Assembly: GCA_000729835.1 (NCBI GenBank)
Contig: JFHB01000016.1
Coordinates: 124,001-188,000, forward strand
Direction: 5' to 3'
Length of the DNA stretch: 64,000 nt
Source of the DNA: Atkinsonella hypoxylon
Taxonomy: Eukaryota; Ascomycota; Sordariomycetes; Hypocreales; Clavicipitaceae
The translations under genes were made by a program, and so were the position numbers. The notes under the pieces were generated by a model. The model was not told where the DNA came from. It saw nothing but the letters and a program-made list of their open reading frames with translations, and did no database searches. Shown in pieces: positions 10,502 through 23,169 of the stretch (positions are counted from its first letter, which is position 1; the number at the start of each line of letters is the position of its first letter).

Positions 10502-11609
10502 CTGGACTGACTGGGACTGGGTATTTTCATCCCGCCGTGCAACCACGGTCACGAAGAGAATTGCCCGGCTGGGCTAAACTCTGAGGCCTTAGCGATTTAC
10601 ATTCGAACTGCAAAGTCTTGACAATTGCGCAATTCTGCCACGGCCTGACTCCATCCGGGCCACGTCGCCCACTTGTTGTTCCTGAGCCAAAGATGCTGGC
10701 TATGCCCGGCCGGGATACTTTCTGGTTCCGTCTAAATAAGCGGGGGCTCTCTGGAATTGCCAAATTACACGACCGGGGTTTCCGAGGAGAACCCATGGGC
10801 TGCGGAACCAACCCGTCATGGTGAGTCAAACTAAAACTCTACACAATCTCCGTGTCAATAAATGGGTTCTGTCATCTGATCCATTGATGGAACATGATCG
10901 CGGGCCAGGGGGATCGAGAAGCCTGTTGTACACTGTGGCGCCGTTCTGATTAATTATTGAAAAATGCCCGTGACTTAATCAGCGAGTCTTCAAGTCAATT
11001 CAATTTAATTAGAACGCCCAATGTCAGTACCCCAAGGTTTGGTAGGCAACGCAGCCCACCTCCAGCCAGCGGAGGAACTGTGATTGGCTGCAAGGTCGTG
11101 GCTCGACCCACGCTGTTCCGCGGGGTTCAAGCCGGGGTTTGTGGAGTCAAGTGGACTAAGTGGATCCGAAGAATGAATGCATGGGATTAATTAGCCGGGG
11201 TTAAGGACGATTTGATTCGTTATAATTGTGGAAGCTGGGAAGGCTGTTGGCACGCACACACAGAAATGAATGTGGAATTACTGCAAGTGGAGCACTCTTT
11301 TGCAAAGTTACTTCCTCAACTTCGCGCACTACCTACCAAGGTCGTTAATAAGTCCCGACATAAGCCTGCCATACCCAACCCCAATGTTAGGGTCGGCGCA
11401 ATACCCCTTGCACTCGGCAAACACAGGACATATCGTGTTGGCGAAGAGCCGCTCCCATGCAATGTGCGTAACTTGGTGACTTCGTACCCAGTTTGTATGC
11501 CTTCACGGAGCACGCGAAATAAGTTCATGGCTTTAAGCTTCGGGCTAGCCAACCTGCGGTAGGTATTCGTTGGCAATAGCTCCAAGGCCATTCTGTTGGA
11601 ATAGAAGTT
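10502..11609. other. Intergenic, no supported gene
   Basis: No recognised gene. The short open frames on both strands lack family signals. The right end merges into the decayed tail of the NLR-like pseudogene. Confidence 0.45.
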
Positions 11610-13722
11610 TCAGAAGTCTTTGTCCTGACCGCGTGTCACAGCTGTGATCAATATCATTTCCGTGATGGTGGCTGTAGTCTTATTTTTGCCCTGGTAGAAG
11701 AGCAGTACTATCTTTTCTTGCCACTGCTTCCTTTCCCACCGTTGCCTTCGCTGCATTCTCTTCCCACTGCTTAAGAAGTAGCGTTCACTCCTCGCCATTC
11801 CCCTTATTTCCTGCTGCTGCCTTCACTATCTCCTCTGTGATTGTAATCTCATTCCCCCACTGATCAAGAAGAAGTTCTAATACCCTCTTACCACTCCCTA
11901 TATTTCCTGCTGCTCCCTTCACTACCTCCTCTGTGATTGTAATCTCGCTCCCTCGCTGCTCAAGAAGGAGTTCAAATACCTGCTTACCATACAACTCATT
12001 TTGTACTACAGCTATCACTACCTCCTCTATGATCGTGATTTGGTCTAGCAGAGCACGCTCAACACTTAAATTTGCCCATGTAGCAGCGCACTGGAGTGGT
12101 GTCTTGCCTGAGGCATCGGTATGATGTATTATTTCTTCTACCTTATCCTGACAGATATGCTCCACTAGAGCGGGAATGCCCCATCTTGCAGCTACATGCA
12201 TGATAGAGAATTGATGGAGGCTCCTCGAAAAAGAAGGTTACGATATGCTGCTAGCCAGGACTCCTGACGCGGAGAATTAACGTCGAAGAACTTCTTTTGC
12301 CGAGTCATGAATTTCGACTTCGCCATACGCGCGTGATTAGGCCACTCACGAGTTGCATACTCCGAGAAGCAACTACGTGTTTGCTTCGTGTTGAAATCCC
12401 TGATGAGGTGATCGATGCAGCGGTAGGCAAGTTTAGCATGTGCTTCGAGCTCGCTAAACCCGGTCGTCTCATTAGCCTCAAATAAATAGTTCTTCACGGA
12501 TTGGTGCAACAAGAGGACTTTCGCGTCTTGAATGACCAATATAAGGCGACAGGACTCGATGTACTCGCGCATGAACTGGGTCCGGGTTTCTACATCATCT
12601 TCGCCCTGACATAGTTTGCAAGCCTCGGAAAGCTCTAATAAGTTCAAAGGTCGCAGAGACACAGCAACAAAGCTCAAGATATGTAGGATCCCGTGTTTTG
12701 CGCTTTCTCATTGATCTCGTTGAAGGGCGTCACAGAGAAGCCTCTGGTAGAGCGAATGAAGACACTGGGAATTGCGTCCTTGGAGGGAAGATCCTCGAGC
12801 TCGTTGCAGGCTATGCCTACCCAGAGACATGTTCCTTCAGCTTTGTCTCTGAGAATTTTGGTGACTCGCTTTTTAACACGTTCTGTATAGTCAAGACGTG
12901 CCGCCACCCTTTATTCGATACATTTATCAATATCCTGCTTGACCTCAGGAAAGGAAGCCCAGTCCTTATGTGTGAAGTTCCCCAAGTGTTTGCGGATCTC
13001 CGGACATGGCCAACTGGTGACCAATATTCGGACATTTGGCGGGGCATCCGGACTCCGAAAAGTCTCCCGCAACTGTCTAAGCAGCACGTTTTGCGACTCA
13101 CGATCGCATTCGTCTAGTGCATCAATGATGTAGTATTTTCAACTAGTGTCGGGGTCTGCCGCCGCCGATATAAAGATTGTCCAGAGAGCGTCGGATGACT
13201 CAAATAGCTTTGCCTTTTGCTCATTGTACTTTGGCAAGACGTAGTTTAGGAGCGACGGGTGCTGCTGGACGAGTTGGAGGAGAAGGCCTCTGACGACTGA
13301 TGTGGCGGTCTTCCGCGTATCGAAGACCCTTTCGAACGCGGGGTCGGTAGGACCATGATACTTGTTAATCTTCAAGTGATCCTTCTCGAGGGCATACCTA
13401 TCGAGGCCTGGGATCCAAGCCGACGTCTCGTCCACAACCTAAGGAGGTAAGTACGGGTTCCCGATGTCGAGCGAATCTCACAAACCATTCCCATAGCCAC
13501 TCCGGCAATACCAGACCGCCGCCCGTAATCGGTTTCGTAGAGCTCGCAGAAATATGAGACGGAGATCGATAGCCTGTTACAAAATCTGCAAAAGTGATGC
13601 AGTCTGTCTTGTAGCGTAGGCTTGTTGAACCCGAGCTCCCTCGTGATTCCGCATTGTGAGCCTGCTGGTCTCATGAGGAGTGGTTGCCACTTGGTGCCCT
13701 GAAAGGGTGTGCCGAGAAACAC
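11610..13722 (-). pseudogene. Decayed NLR-like gene (hydrolase N-domain, NACHT, C-terminal ITITEEVV repeats)
   Basis: Reading 5' to 3' on the minus strand: a hydrolase-like fragment with FLGTPFQGTKW (from 13722); a probable 46-nt intron ending near 13440; the linker ALEKDHLKINKYHGPTDPAFERV; then a direct jump to a late NACHT part (TRKTATSVVRGLLLQLV). The segment that should carry the GxxGxGKS P-loop is absent. Walker B (YYIIDALDECD) follows, just after an in-frame TGA at 13139-13141. An in-frame TAA lies near 12908-12910. Frameshifts occur near 12675 (before ILSFVAVSLRPLNLLELSEAC) and near 12195 (before MHVAARWGIPALVEHI). The C-terminus carries repeats with an ITITEEVVKAAAGN core, which fade out by about 11.6 kb. 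Fungal NLRs of this type act in heterokaryon incompatibility or innate recognition; this copy is unlikely to work. Confidence 0.8.
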
Positions 13723-16028
13723 AAGGCCAACGGTCGCTTACTCAGCGATGGAGTCGACGGCGAAATCTCTTGACCTCTCGGAGCACGCAGCGCCGCTCAC
13801 GTGCCTCGTAAGTTGCTTGACCGTCGCCTACGTAATCAATCCTTATTCCATACCAAGGTATCTCAACGCAAACGCCATCCATCCTCCTGCGAAAAGAAAA
13901 GCTTTTTTCATAGGATCGTGAGAGGCGCTTCTTGGGGTGTTGCGTTTGGACACATCGCGTCCAATTTGCAACACTTCACGGTGCGGTCATCCAGCCTAGG
14001 ATTCGCAGAGCCCTTGCTGTCAGCTCTGCGGTCGTGCCCCTTTGCTTAACAAAGGTACTCTACTAAACTTTGGCTGCGTTAACCTGATCTTCACAGATGT
14101 CTTCGGCCTCCCTGATCAGTGGCTTCAGTCCTCAGTGCTCACTGTCTATTTCACTCAAGCGGCCATATATCCCGCTCATTCTGCGGGAACGGCGCCTCCT
14201 GGTTTCTGATTGTAGTTCAAGAGGCGTTGTTTCCTTTCCAAGCAAGGCGGCAAACCTCGTCGCGAGACTGGATGGAACAATGTCGAGGGAGCGTTTCGGT
14301 CCTGATATCATTTCATCTCGTCCGATGTGACACGCATACAAAGTGGTCCAATAGCCCACGCTGGAGCATTGACGGCACTAGACCTGTGGCTTCAGTCTGA
14401 GGGAAGGCTACTTCATTCGCTTGACAGTAGTCAGTTTTGGCATCACTTGCATTGCAAAGCCGATAATGCAGCAAGGTCAATCTCTAGCATGCGTGAAATC
14501 TTGTAATTCGCTTGCCTTAATCGCCTAATCGATGACGATTTTGCAGGAGAGCTTGAGACTCGGAGCACCACACTAGTATATCGCAACGATTTTCCCTTAA
14601 ACGCGACATCTTCACCGCGTCAGCCAATGTCCAGCAGGTGGCGAAAAGTCATTATAGAAAGGACAAGGGTAATCATGCTAAAGTACTGACTAGCAATAAG
14701 AAGCCAAGTAGGGCGCAGTCAGGGTGAAAGATACAAAGGCTTCACTAGGTGTATCTAGACTATGGTGTAGTCAGGCGCCTTTACCTTAGTACCAGGATGG
14801 GCTTGCTCGAGAGCCGACCTGACTCTGCACTGCTAGTTTCCTCTTTGCTTGGCACGATTAGCCTTGTCCTAGTCTGCCTCGGTATTTGCCATCATCAGTT
14901 AGCTAGTATCCCTGTTTGCTAGCGCCGCGGCTTGTGTACAGCTAGTGTGCCAAGATATGTGTGACGGGTGCAGGGGGCCAGCATGCTCATTGGCATTGAA
15001 AAGATGGCAGAAATTGGAGAAAGCCATTCTCTTCTATATTGCTCGGTGTTTGGGTTTTCCCCTCTGATTGCGTTGATATCACTGAAAGGGAGCACGGACA
15101 TCGCCCGGGCCAGCAAGGCCCATCTCGAAAATAGAAATCAGAGTACCGCCGGAGGATTTTACTCTGTAAACTGAGTCATTGTCATTTGATGAAAGCTACT
15201 CGGAGCTCTGCCTAGCCGAGCAGATCCTTGTGGAGACTGACAAGATGCAATCATCCAGCAAACCCGAATGGAACAAAAGGCCCAGCGACGCACCGATGGC
15301 TGCCGCATCACAGACAGCTACATCGCGTGGAAGAATCACCTTTGACTCCTAGGAGGGTCCAAGGATAAAATCCAACGGTCGCATTCTGGACAGGACTGAG
15401 GGCCGTCACTGCTTCACCCAGGGCGCATCCGTCCAGACTGCCCTTGCATCACCCACGTCTTGAAGATGACGACGCCGGCAGTCCTCTTCGGGTCGCGAAA
15501 TCCCCCATCTGCGAATTTATGAAACACCTCACTCGGTTTCGCAAGATTGTAATCACATGTTTGCTGGGCGAAGTGTAATTTGTTGTAGTATGTCGCACGA
15601 CCCTGGTAGCCCGTGTATGAATGTGTCCCGCGACAACAACGACCATCAAAGCTCTTCTAGTTCGCAGCCAAATTGGACAGCTGGTTAACTAGTTACATCG
15701 AGAATTGACACTGCTGTGCTCGCAAGATGACTTGTTCATCCGGCGGCTCCGAGCGTGACCGTTTCCCACTCTTTTTCCCGGGATGCGTCGTGCGTGCGTC
15801 TCGTCAATTGCAGCAGGTGCAGTGTGGAGTTGCATCCGATGTTATGAAGTTTATTACTGCGACGCTTTCCCGCTCTTGCACGACGTGACCCCTTCCCTGG
15901 CTGGCGGTCGCCATTCCTATCGTTTCTTTTTTATTTCCCAAGCTCGGTGATTGCTGCACATAGAACCAAGAGTCCGCCTCTCCATCACCGGCCGAAGATT
16001 GTAGAGCACCGTATGAACCACGCACAAC
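13723..16028. other. Gene-poor spacer between NLR relic and copper ATPase
   Basis: A 5' remnant of the NLR-like gene may extend a little way here but could not be followed. The rest, about 2.2 kb, shows no family-like frame. The right end holds the ATPase promoter. Confidence 0.4.
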
Positions 16029-19000
16029 ATGGACACGAGTTGTTGCTTCAGTGACGAGAGTCACGGCCACGCCAGCTCCTCTGCCCCCGCAGCTGATTCC
16101 CGTCAAGATGCCCATATATGGCATCGCGGAAACAGAGCCTATGACCATGACTATGCCCCCCGTGAGCCGCTTGAATTCTGTGACCTGGAGGGGGAGTGCT
16201 GTGATGATGACTCCTGCTGCATTGAGACCTCTAGCGGTTCCGCGACACTTGCTTGCTGCTCCACTAATGACGAGCATTGTGATGGTGAGTTTATTCATAT
16301 AATGAGGCTCCTACTCTATGCAGGGAGCCGCACCGAATCTTACCCTGCCGAGTAGAAAGATGCATTGCCGCTGTCGCTGCACTCGAGTGTAAGAGGACCT
16401 GTGAGACCGATGCTCATGGCCCAAACGGTTTGTATATTCCAGATAACGGAACACTGTATCACCTCTTCAAGCACGATTCCATCATTCATCTGTGTCACCG
16501 CACAGGCGCGTTAATAACTCCTCCATAGGTTCTGCTGGTCACGAGCATCAGCATGATGCAAATGGTCATCATCCCTCCTCGGCTTGCAGTACCCATCTTG
16601 CCAAAGCCTTTGATCAATACAGCGCATATCTCGAGTCCGCTCGCTGCATCTGTCGTAGCATTCTCGAGAGAGGCCGGACCACCACATGTTGTACTGATCA
16701 GCCAAAGAAAGGATCAATTATTGCTGTCGGGACGGAAACTCCCCGGGATACTGGTGCCTATGCTACTGGCCGAAAATACCACAAGCACGCCAGTCCTCAC
16801 CACCACCACCCCGAGATTAGGCGTCGTGACTTGGGGCCGCACCACGAAGGTGATATGTGCTGTAAATCCGTACAAGATGACTGTTGCAGCAGCGACGAAA
16901 TCGAGCACATTGTTATCGAGGGTAAGGAGAGGCCTTATGGGCTCCGCACATCAAGCTGGGATGTCGAAAAAGTAGCATGCCAAGAGCATGTCAATATCGC
17001 CGTCGACGGCATGACTTGCTCAGGATGTGGCAATAAGATGAAGCGAGCCCTCAAGACCATCGCTGGCGTGTCGTCCGTTCGGGTCAACTTTGTCATGGGC
17101 CATGTAGAGTTCAGTATTGACACATCAGTCAACAGCACCGACGAAGTCATCCGTGCAGTGGAGAGAGCAACAAACTTTCGCTGCCATCGCATGGCAGGCG
17201 ACGACCAAGTTCTCGATGTTTTAGCTTCGGGAAGCTCTGCTAAGATTCTCACCGAAGCTACGATCCCCGGCGTTGAGGGAGCAGCGGTTTTGAACAAGAA
17301 GACAGTCCGCCTGACCTATAATCCTACTGTCATCGGGGCGCGAGAATTGCTCGAGAGAATCAAAGACCTTTCTCCAGGTCTGGCACCTCCCCGAGGCGAT
17401 CCGTCCATATCAAGTGGCCAGAAGAGTCTTTACGACCAATTGATCAAGACAGTTCTTTCGGCAGTCTTGACCATCCCGCTGGTAGTTCTGGCTTGGGATG
17501 ACGACCTGGTCCCGAAGAAGACGCGATCAATTGTCTCCATCGTACTTGCCAGCCTTGTTCAACTCATAGCTATCCCAGACTTCTACCGTCCCGCAATTGG
17601 CGCAGTTATTCACAGTCGCACAATCGAAATGGATATGCTTGTTGTCATCAGTATCACGGCTGCATATGTGTACTCAATCGTGGCTTTCGGCTTTCGAATG
17701 GCTGGCCGCCCTCTAGAAACTTCAGAGTGTTTTGAGACCAGCACATTGCTCATCACCCTAGTTATCCTCGGTCGACTTGTGGCTGCCTTTGCGCGCATGC
17801 GGGCTGTGGAAGCCGTCTCCGTTCGCTCTCTCCAGTCAGCAACTGCGGTCATTGTGGAGGGCAAAAATCGCAACGAGATAGATGTACGCCTCTTGCAATA
17901 TGGTGATGAGCTGAAAATTGAGCCTCACACCACTGTTGCAACTGATGCAACCGTAATCAGTGGCTCGAGCGAAATTGACGAATCTATGTTGACAGGAGAA
18001 AGCCTCCCGGTGTTCAAAAAAGAAGGCGACGCTATCATTGCCGGCACCGTGAATGGAACGGGAACCTTGGTCGCCAAGCTGGCCAGGCTTCCTGGAAGAA
18101 ATACCGTCACGGACATTGCCAAACTTGTTGAAGAGGCGCAAAATTCGAAACCAAAGCTCCAGGCTTATGCTGACAAGGTAGCCCGCTGGTTTGTGCCCGT
18201 CGTCACTTCAGTCGCTATCACTGTCGTCATTGTTTGGCTTGTTGTGGGCTTCAAAGTGCGCCACTATAGCACGGGTAAGGCTATCTCGAATGCCATCACG
18301 TATGCCGTAGCGACTTTGGCTGTTTCATGTCCGTGTGCGCTGGGTTTGGCGGTGCCCATGGCGCTGGTCATTGCAGGAGGCATCGCCGCTCGCAATGGTG
18401 TCATTATCAAATCTGCAGAGTGTACAGAGCGTGCCCGCAAGGTGACGGATGTCGTATTCGACAAGACCGGCACGATTACTGAGGAGAATCTAGACGTCAT
18501 CGAACATGAGTACTTGATTAACAAGGAGGAGGCCGTTTCCATTTCCAAGACTCTAGTTGTCGGAAACAAACATCCGGTGTCTCTCGCAGTGGCCAAGCAT
18601 CTCGCTCTGAGCGGTACAACGGCCGCAGGAGTCGAAGGCGTTCATGTCATTCCTGGTGCCGGTGTGGAGGCTAGATTCGAGAAGGCCACTATTCGTGCGG
18701 GCAGTCCTCAGTGGACTGAGACGACTACACACTATTTCGTTAGCCGTTTACTAGACAGCGGCATGACACTGCTCGTCGTCACACGCAACGGCGAACCAAT
18801 TGCTGTGTATGGTCTCCGCACACGGCTTCGCGAAGAGGCATCTCGTGTCATAGCCGAGCTTCGTGGGCGCAAGATTGATGTTCATCTTGTTTCTGGAGAC
18901 CAGAAGCGAGCAGTTGAGTTGGCGGCTTCCCAGGTCGGTATTCGCCACATAGTACCCCAGTGTAGCCCTGCACAAAAACGCGACTATGTCGCCAATCTCA

Positions 19001-19371
19001 TGTCCAAAAACAAGAGGGTCATGTTTGTTGGAGATGGAACCAATGATGCTGTTGCGGTAAGCCAAGCAGATATCGGTGTGCAATTAGGCTGTGTACTTTC
19101 TGCCAGCGATGTGACTCGTGGGGCTGCGGATGTTGTTCTCCTCAATGGTCTTGAAGGTATTCCTTTCCTCATAGACATCAGCAATGTCAGCTTTCGACGC
19201 ATGGTCTTCAACTTTGGATGGTCTGCCATATACAATATTCTGGCCATTCTTCTGGCATCTGGCGCAATGGTCAACGTCCGCATTCCGCCTGCCTACGCGG
19301 GCCTGGGCGAAATTGTCAGTGTTGTACCCGTCATTGCAGCAGCCATGACGATGCTGCTGAAGGAGGCGTAA
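16029..19371 (+). CDS. P1B-type copper/heavy-metal ATPase with Cys-rich N-terminus (CrpA/Pca1-like)
   Basis: ATP-driven membrane pump, probably exporting Cu(I) and perhaps cadmium. Three exons (16029-16284, 16356-16427, 16529-19371) separated by 71- and 101-nt introns give 1056 residues. The N-terminal 250 residues are rich in Cys pairs and His: SCCFSD, ECCDDDSCC, ACCSTND, CCTD, HASPHHHHPE, MCCKSVQDDCC. One HMA domain follows with CSGC (Cys273, Cys276). The catalytic core has TGES (598-601), the metal-site CPC (710-712), the phosphorylation site DKTGT (Asp754), an NKHP nucleotide motif and GDGTNDAV. CPC marks the Cu(I)-type P1B-1 class. The Cys-pair-rich cytosolic extension recalls Aspergillus CrpA and yeast Pca1. 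Both upstream introns are needed to join the Cys-rich ATG exon in frame. Metal preference is inference. Confidence 0.92.
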
Positions 19372-20493
19372 GCCATCTCCATGACAGCTCAGAAGGGGAT
19401 TTGATCAGTGAGTCGTCCAAGGCATTTTGACACATGTCAGCATCGGCGACCCCATACTGGGGTAAGTGACTAGCGAGGGAAGAAGACCAACTTCAACAGT
19501 GGCGAGCTCTTCAATCTTTATTCTCACTTTCATTTGTCGGATTCAACGCTGCTGGACTTGATCCTGGCCCCTGTGACATCCATAAGCTTAAGGAAAATAC
19601 TCGATATATGCAGATGATAGACTTACGTACATTACTACCAATCATTCATTTGCGAAGACACTTTTGAACATAAGAGCTCTGTTGAATTCGTTCGTTTCCA
19701 GCAGAGCGTGAGAGGTACTGAGGAGGGTGAGATTGGGGCCGTCACCGTCAGCCAGGCAGGCTAGGTTTTTAATCATGGCGTTCTTACAAATGGTATTCGC
19801 ACTCACACACTGTGAGGCTCTGCCTTACCATATGCAGACCTGTTCACCGCTTGTCAAAATTAGGTCAGAAATGCCCCCACTTACGGAATAGACCGCAGTG
19901 CTATTCGCGCCGTAGCCCCACTGGTCCTCCATCTCAAGCTAGGTTTTTACCAGCACCCCCCAAAAAATTTAGTGGCACGCCCTGAAGATACTCACGTAAT
20001 CAAGTTATTTACAAAAGAGCTGCAGGCTGATTCGCTTTTACAATCACGATTTCTACTGTTTTCTGTGAAAAAGTACACATCGGTCGGTTTCTAAATTTTT
20101 CCGGGCCTCCAGCTCCTACGGAGGCTGCTACCGCAAGCTGCATTGCTGGTTACGTTGCGTTTGTATGTAAATCCACTGTGTCATGATGGACAGAGGAGTG
20201 CATCAGGAAAATCGAGGGGCAGGTGCCTAAAAGATAAGGTAAAAGTGGACTCAGTACCAACCAATATTGAATATTGGCACATGACGTACGGAATACCCTA
20301 TTGTCTGTAACATTTCTCAACGGCCCTGCGCTTTGGATACACCTATGCTTGCTTGATTAACATTAACATGTGCATGATTACTATCATGGTTTAGATCCCT
20401 TCGTTCTGATTGGCCCACTAGCTTATTCATGACCCAGCTGCTGCCTTGACACACTCAAAAGGGACAGCAAAGCCCTTATTTCTGCTCCATTGA
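19372..20493. other. Convergent 3' spacer
   Basis: This 1.1-kb stretch separates the convergent ATPase and Zn2Cys6 genes. No coding or RNA signal was recognised. Confidence 0.5.
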
Positions 20494-22251
20494 CTAGCAC
20501 TCTCCCTGGGAAACTCTCGATATTGAATCGTGTGATTCTGAAGTACTGGGACTCGACCCTACCAGCTCTCGAAAGTCGACGACGGTAAACATCTTCTGCA
20601 GCACCTCGAGCTTCTCCCGCAAGTAATCTCTCTGATGCTTCCGTGACCGCTCGAAGCTGAATATGAATTGTACCAAGTAGAAGAAATCCTCCAGTTTCGC
20701 CCGAGCCTCTTCTTCAGTCTGACCCACGTCTCTTGGTAAAGCGAGGACGTCGGCTACAGTGCTTGTGATTTCAAAAAGTTTCTGGAGAATGCCGCTTCCG
20801 TGGAAGACAACACTGGATATGCTTTTGAGGCGGGAGACGAGGTTGCGTAGCTGTGCGGAAAGGCGTTGAGCGGGGAAGTGTAGAGAGAGGCCTTCGTGGG
20901 TATCTTGGGTGGGCGCCGAGCGCAGGAGACCCTTTGATAGGGCTAGTTGCCATACGAGAGTGCGCAACCAAAGTCGCGTGATGAATAAATCGACGTGTTG
21001 GAGTTCTGCGAGGGCTCCGTGGCCATTGACGATCATTTCATTCTCAGCTCCGAGCGCATCGGCCTCGTCTTGGTCAATTTGTGCTTGTTTGCTCTCGATC
21101 CACTGTGAGGTGAGCTCCGGGGTTGATGCGGGGGGGCTGGGATCTTGCTGCGCGGCCCAATGAGCCAAGAACGAGTCGTCAATTTTCTGGAAGAGAAGTA
21201 TGAGACGGTTCCATCCGATGGCGACATGGGTAGGAATGGAGTCGTCGTGGAAGGGTAGCCCAGTTTTAAGGGGTATCATAATGCATGGGAACCCGGACAT
21301 GATGAACAAAAAGCGCTCGTGAATGTACATTTCCCAGTACATTCTTTGCTGGCGGCACAGCTCGGGGTGGCTTAGCCGAGAATCTCCCTCGTGGTATTGG
21401 TGAATATTCATCATCTGAACCATGCTGATGGCTTCTCGCAGGATTGTAAAACTGCGGTCAAACCGCTTGAATGCCATGAGACTAACCTCAAGCCAGATGC
21501 ACGTCATGATTCGCTTGACGCCGAGGGGCAACTCGCCCTGCAACCCACCACTGAACCCGTCACGTTCTTTGGCCATTTCTGCTTTGCGATGCGCCCAGAA
21601 ACAGTATTGCATTAACGTTGTCATTTGAGTGGCAACGTCGCAGCCATCTCTGGTCCATGACGTCTTGGTCAAATTGATGGTGACGGCTGCATATGCGTGG
21701 ACAAGTGCAGCATCTTCGTAATCATGGTGCATATTGTGAATAGCAGCTCGAATCTCTGTTGGTGTCAAGATGGGATTGACGGGATACACAAGCTCTTCGA
21801 ATTCTGGAAGCAGGCCTAGGAAATACTCTGCTGAAAACCCGCAGCCGACAATTGAATATGGGAGATCAGATGGCGGACTGCTGGTCAAACCATCAACTAT
21901 CCCCGCGATGGATGTGACTGGCACGGCTCCCGGCGCCGTGGGTGAGGATTCTGCCGAAGGAGTGTCGCCTCCATTGATGGAGCCACACTGAAGCGTAACT
22001 ACTCCTTGCAGAGGGGATAAAGCTGTGATATTTGAGCCGTTAGATGATGACCTGTTTCGAAGCTGAGCGACGAGACGGCCTCGGACTCCTGGTTTCCGCT
22101 TCGGAGGTGCTGGTGCAAAGTTGCAAGCCAAGTTCAGATGAGCACATTGTGCGCAGGGCTGTTCGCCACTGCAACGGACTTTTCTCACGCGGCATGCATC
22201 GCAGGCGCGCGAAACTTTGCCTCCGGAGCCGAGTGTGGTTTGGCTGTTCAT
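20494..22251 (-). CDS. Zn2Cys6 transcription factor, sugar-utilisation type
   Basis: A 585-residue single-exon nuclear regulator. Residues 17-43 form a canonical binuclear zinc cluster with Cys17, 20, 27, 33, 36 and 43 (CX2CX6CX5CX2CX6C). A basic linker follows (PKRKPGVRGRLVAQLRN). The middle and C-terminal parts look like the fungal-specific transcription factor domain (SLMAFKRFDRSFTILREAISMVQMMNIH; LCRQQRMYWEMYIHERF). This architecture resembles regulators annotated as maltose/sucrose activators in Sordariomycetes. A link to alpha-glucoside use is supported only by the permease and GH13 genes 8-15 kb away. No intron is required. Its target sites are not known. Confidence 0.85.
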   Translation of the reverse strand: MNSQTTLGSGGKVSRACDACRVRKVRCSGEQPCAQCAHLNLACNFAPAPPKRKPGVRGRLVAQLRNRSSSNGSNITALSPLQGVVTLQCGSINGGDTPSAESSPTAPGAVPVTSIAGIVDGLTSSPPSDLPYSIVGCGFSAEYFLGLLPEFEELVYPVNPILTPTEIRAAIHNMHHDYEDAALVHAYAAVTINLTKTSWTRDGCDVATQMTTLMQYCFWAHRKAEMAKERDGFSGGLQGELPLGVKRIMTCIWLEVSLMAFKRFDRSFTILREAISMVQMMNIHQYHEGDSRLSHPELCRQQRMYWEMYIHERFLFIMSGFPCIMIPLKTGLPFHDDSIPTHVAIGWNRLILLFQKIDDSFLAHWAAQQDPSPPASTPELTSQWIESKQAQIDQDEADALGAENEMIVNGHGALAELQHVDLFITRLWLRTLVWQLALSKGLLRSAPTQDTHEGLSLHFPAQRLSAQLRNLVSRLKSISSVVFHGSGILQKLFEITSTVADVLALPRDVGQTEEEARAKLEDFFYLVQFIFSFERSRKHQRDYLREKLEVLQKMFTVVDFRELVGSSPSTSESHDSISRVSQGEC

Positions 22252-23169
22252 CGGGGCTCACGAGGTCGTATGTATGGACGGCGGGACCGGGAATATTGAG
22301 GATTGGGGATGAGGTAAATGGTACAATGGGTGGGAGTGGCGACGGTGCTGGAGTGTGTGAGGAAGCAAAAGCCGGTCGGGACCATCCTCAACCGACGGAC
22401 CGAGACAATTCTCGAGCGCCTGACGACCTGCGTCGGCAAGAAATTGTCCAGCGATGGCTCTGGCTGCCACGTGATTGAGATCTTGTAAATGGCAGTTTTG
22501 GAGTTTCGTAGATGTCAACTTGGTCTCTAGCCCCGCCTTTGCACGATGCTGACGTTGTGAAATGCAGCGAGCGGGCTGTCTTTGTGTGTATTTCAGCAAC
22601 ACCCACATCGGGAGAAGGAAAAGTGAGGAAAAGGGTGGAATAACAAGTTAATGAAACACGATAGTAGCGTGTCAGCTGTTTGGGGAATTCGAGAGGCGTC
22701 GAGACTGGTTGCTTTGAGAAGAGCCTGGAGTAAGGATGATGACGGATAACTACAGGCGACATCAGGTCTGGCTCAGGTGTGTAAGTGTAGTGTATGTGGG
22801 TAGCTGGAGCTGGAGCTGGAGTGGGAGTGGAGCTGGGGAAAGCGGAGTTGCTGAACCATGAGTGGTGGAGGATAGGCAAGGGAAGGAAGGAAGGGAAGGA
22901 AGGAAGGGAAGGAGAGCGCGACTGTAACTAGCGACTGGGCAAGGCAAGAACAAGAACAAGCATGCCTTCAGGGCCCAATGAGAGGGCCCCAATGATCAAC
23001 CCGCTTGCAGTGCCACCATATTAGTATCATATGTACCATAACTATTCCGTATGTACCTACCTATTCGGTACCAGGTACCAAGAAGAGGAGTAAGTTCCAT
23101 TGGGTAGGTGTGTTCAAGTATTAGCCCTGGCGAAGACAGAAGTGACGTACCATACATATCATGGCTCTA

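Noticed and set aside
13723..14360. Upstream 5' exons of the NLR-like gene
   Set aside because: The hydrolase/lipase-type start expected before FLGTPFQG could not be read in any frame with plausible splice sites, so the pseudogene is ended at 13722.
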